Below, one piece after another: positions 63,649 through 64,000 of a stretch of DNA of 64,000 nt; the stretch's first letter is position 1, and each line of letters begins with the position of its first letter. Location of the stretch: positions 1 through 64,000 of the forward strand of contig NZ_FWWR01000017.1 in NCBI RefSeq assembly GCF_900176115.1, read 5' to 3'. The DNA is from Peptoniphilus asaccharolyticus DSM 20463. GTDB lineage: Bacteria; Bacillota; Clostridia; Tissierellales; Peptoniphilaceae. Both the position numbers and the translations under genes were made by a program. The notes beneath the pieces were generated by a model. It made no database searches. It was not told where the DNA came from and was given only the letters and a program-made list of their open reading frames with translations.

Positions 63649-64000
63649 TTGAAAAAAGTAGTCGCATCTATGTTAGTGGCGATAACATTGTTGGGAACTA
63701 TTCCGATAAAGAGCATGGCTAAAGAAGTTTCTTCACAAGCGGGAAGTTTGATAGAAGATAACACTGGAAGTTTAGTCAGTAACGAAGAAAATGTTGTAAA
63801 AGACAATAAGAAAGACAATGAAGTAGTTCTAAAATCAGCGGAAGAACCACATAGAGATAAAAAACAATCTGAGCCAAAACCAGAAACTAAAGAAGAAGTA
63901 AAAAATACTCCACCGGCAAGTCCTGAAGTGCCAAATGTTACACAAAGGATAGAAAATGCACCTAAAGGTGATGTACTTAGAGAAATAATCAGAAATTATA
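63649..64000 (+). CDS. Secreted protein, N-terminal part (cut by window end)
   Basis: The frame starts with TTG 63649, seven bases after GGAGG, and is open to the end of the window (117 residues seen). It has a signal peptide (KKVVASMLVAITLLGTIPIK, with likely cleavage near KSMA) and then a charged, low-complexity region rich in Glu, Lys, Asn and Pro (KPETKEEVKNTPPASPEVP). This looks like the N-terminal linker of a large surface protein. No domain is reached in the visible part. Confidence 0.8.
   Translation, partial: MKKVVASMLVAITLLGTIPIKSMAKEVSSQAGSLIEDNTGSLVSNEENVVKDNKKDNEVVLKSAEEPHRDKKQSEPKPETKEEVKNTPPASPEVPNVTQRIENAPKGDVLREIIRNY

Overview
The window is AT-rich DNA with strong Shine-Dalgarno sites and short intergenic gaps. 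It carries a complete set of genes for glutamate fermentation by the hydroxyglutarate route, an [FeFe] hydrogenase, a Rex redox repressor, and both SLH-anchored and LPXTG-anchored surface proteins. Together these suggest an anaerobic, amino-acid-fermenting Gram-positive bacterium, most likely a Tissierellia/Peptoniphilaceae-type anaerobic coccus. The taxonomic placement is inference; the pathway content is read directly.

Layout. 1-660 is the end of an IS30 copy. 689-9586 holds an NSS-family sodium symporter, a 2115-residue SLH surface protein, a small membrane protein and a thioredoxin-like gene broken by one stop codon. 9627-22690 is a nested mobile structure. A 434-residue permease gene is cut in two, with its 3' part at 9627-10816 and its 5' part at 22572-22690. 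Between the halves lie IS30, about 9.5 kb of housekeeping genes and a second IS30. The housekeeping genes are an FMN-binding protein, rplY, mnmA, apbE, a nuclease, pgpA, an [FeFe] hydrogenase, rplM and rpsI, followed by an ISL3 transposase. 22890-29277 has a nitroreductase, a YibE/F remnant, envelope proteins with stalk-type domains, a fourth IS30 copy and a DUF1858 protein.

29561-38510 is the metabolic core. It encodes the sodium-pumping glutaconyl-CoA decarboxylase (gcdD, C, B, A), glutaconate CoA-transferase (gctA, B) and 2-hydroxyglutaryl-CoA dehydratase with its activator (hgdC, A, B), read from two well-formed promoters. 38601-46518 has small membrane proteins, a cluster of DnaA-box-like sites, an ABC-F ATPase, rex, an 8-oxoguanine glycosylase and a CIRCE-controlled groESL operon. 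47144-52264 is a thioester/Cna-B LPXTG adhesin and a sortase. A tetranucleotide tract lies in the adhesin's upstream region. 52637-54670 has a MarR regulator, a pirin remnant, a nitroreductase and a glyoxalase II-like hydrolase. 54914-60913 is a compact shikimate operon (aroF-B-A-C-EK-Q) with a fused AroE-AroK. 61089-63394 is pdxS and a divergent MocR/PdxR regulator. The window ends inside a secreted protein.

The most notable result is the nested structure at 10817-22571. Outer 4-bp duplications (AATA) and inner 4-bp duplications (TGCA) are swapped between the two IS30 copies. The ISL3 element is itself split between the two ends of the 9.5-kb segment. This is what is expected if a circular molecule closed by ISL3::IS30 recombined into an IS30 already sitting in the permease gene. 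An assembly join at the repeats is the main alternative. Other items worth checking are the (TAAG)11 tract before the adhesin, the DnaA-box cluster at 40.0-40.3 kb, an intergenic repeat that carries its own terminator, and an ISL3-derived miniature element with a covarying hairpin.
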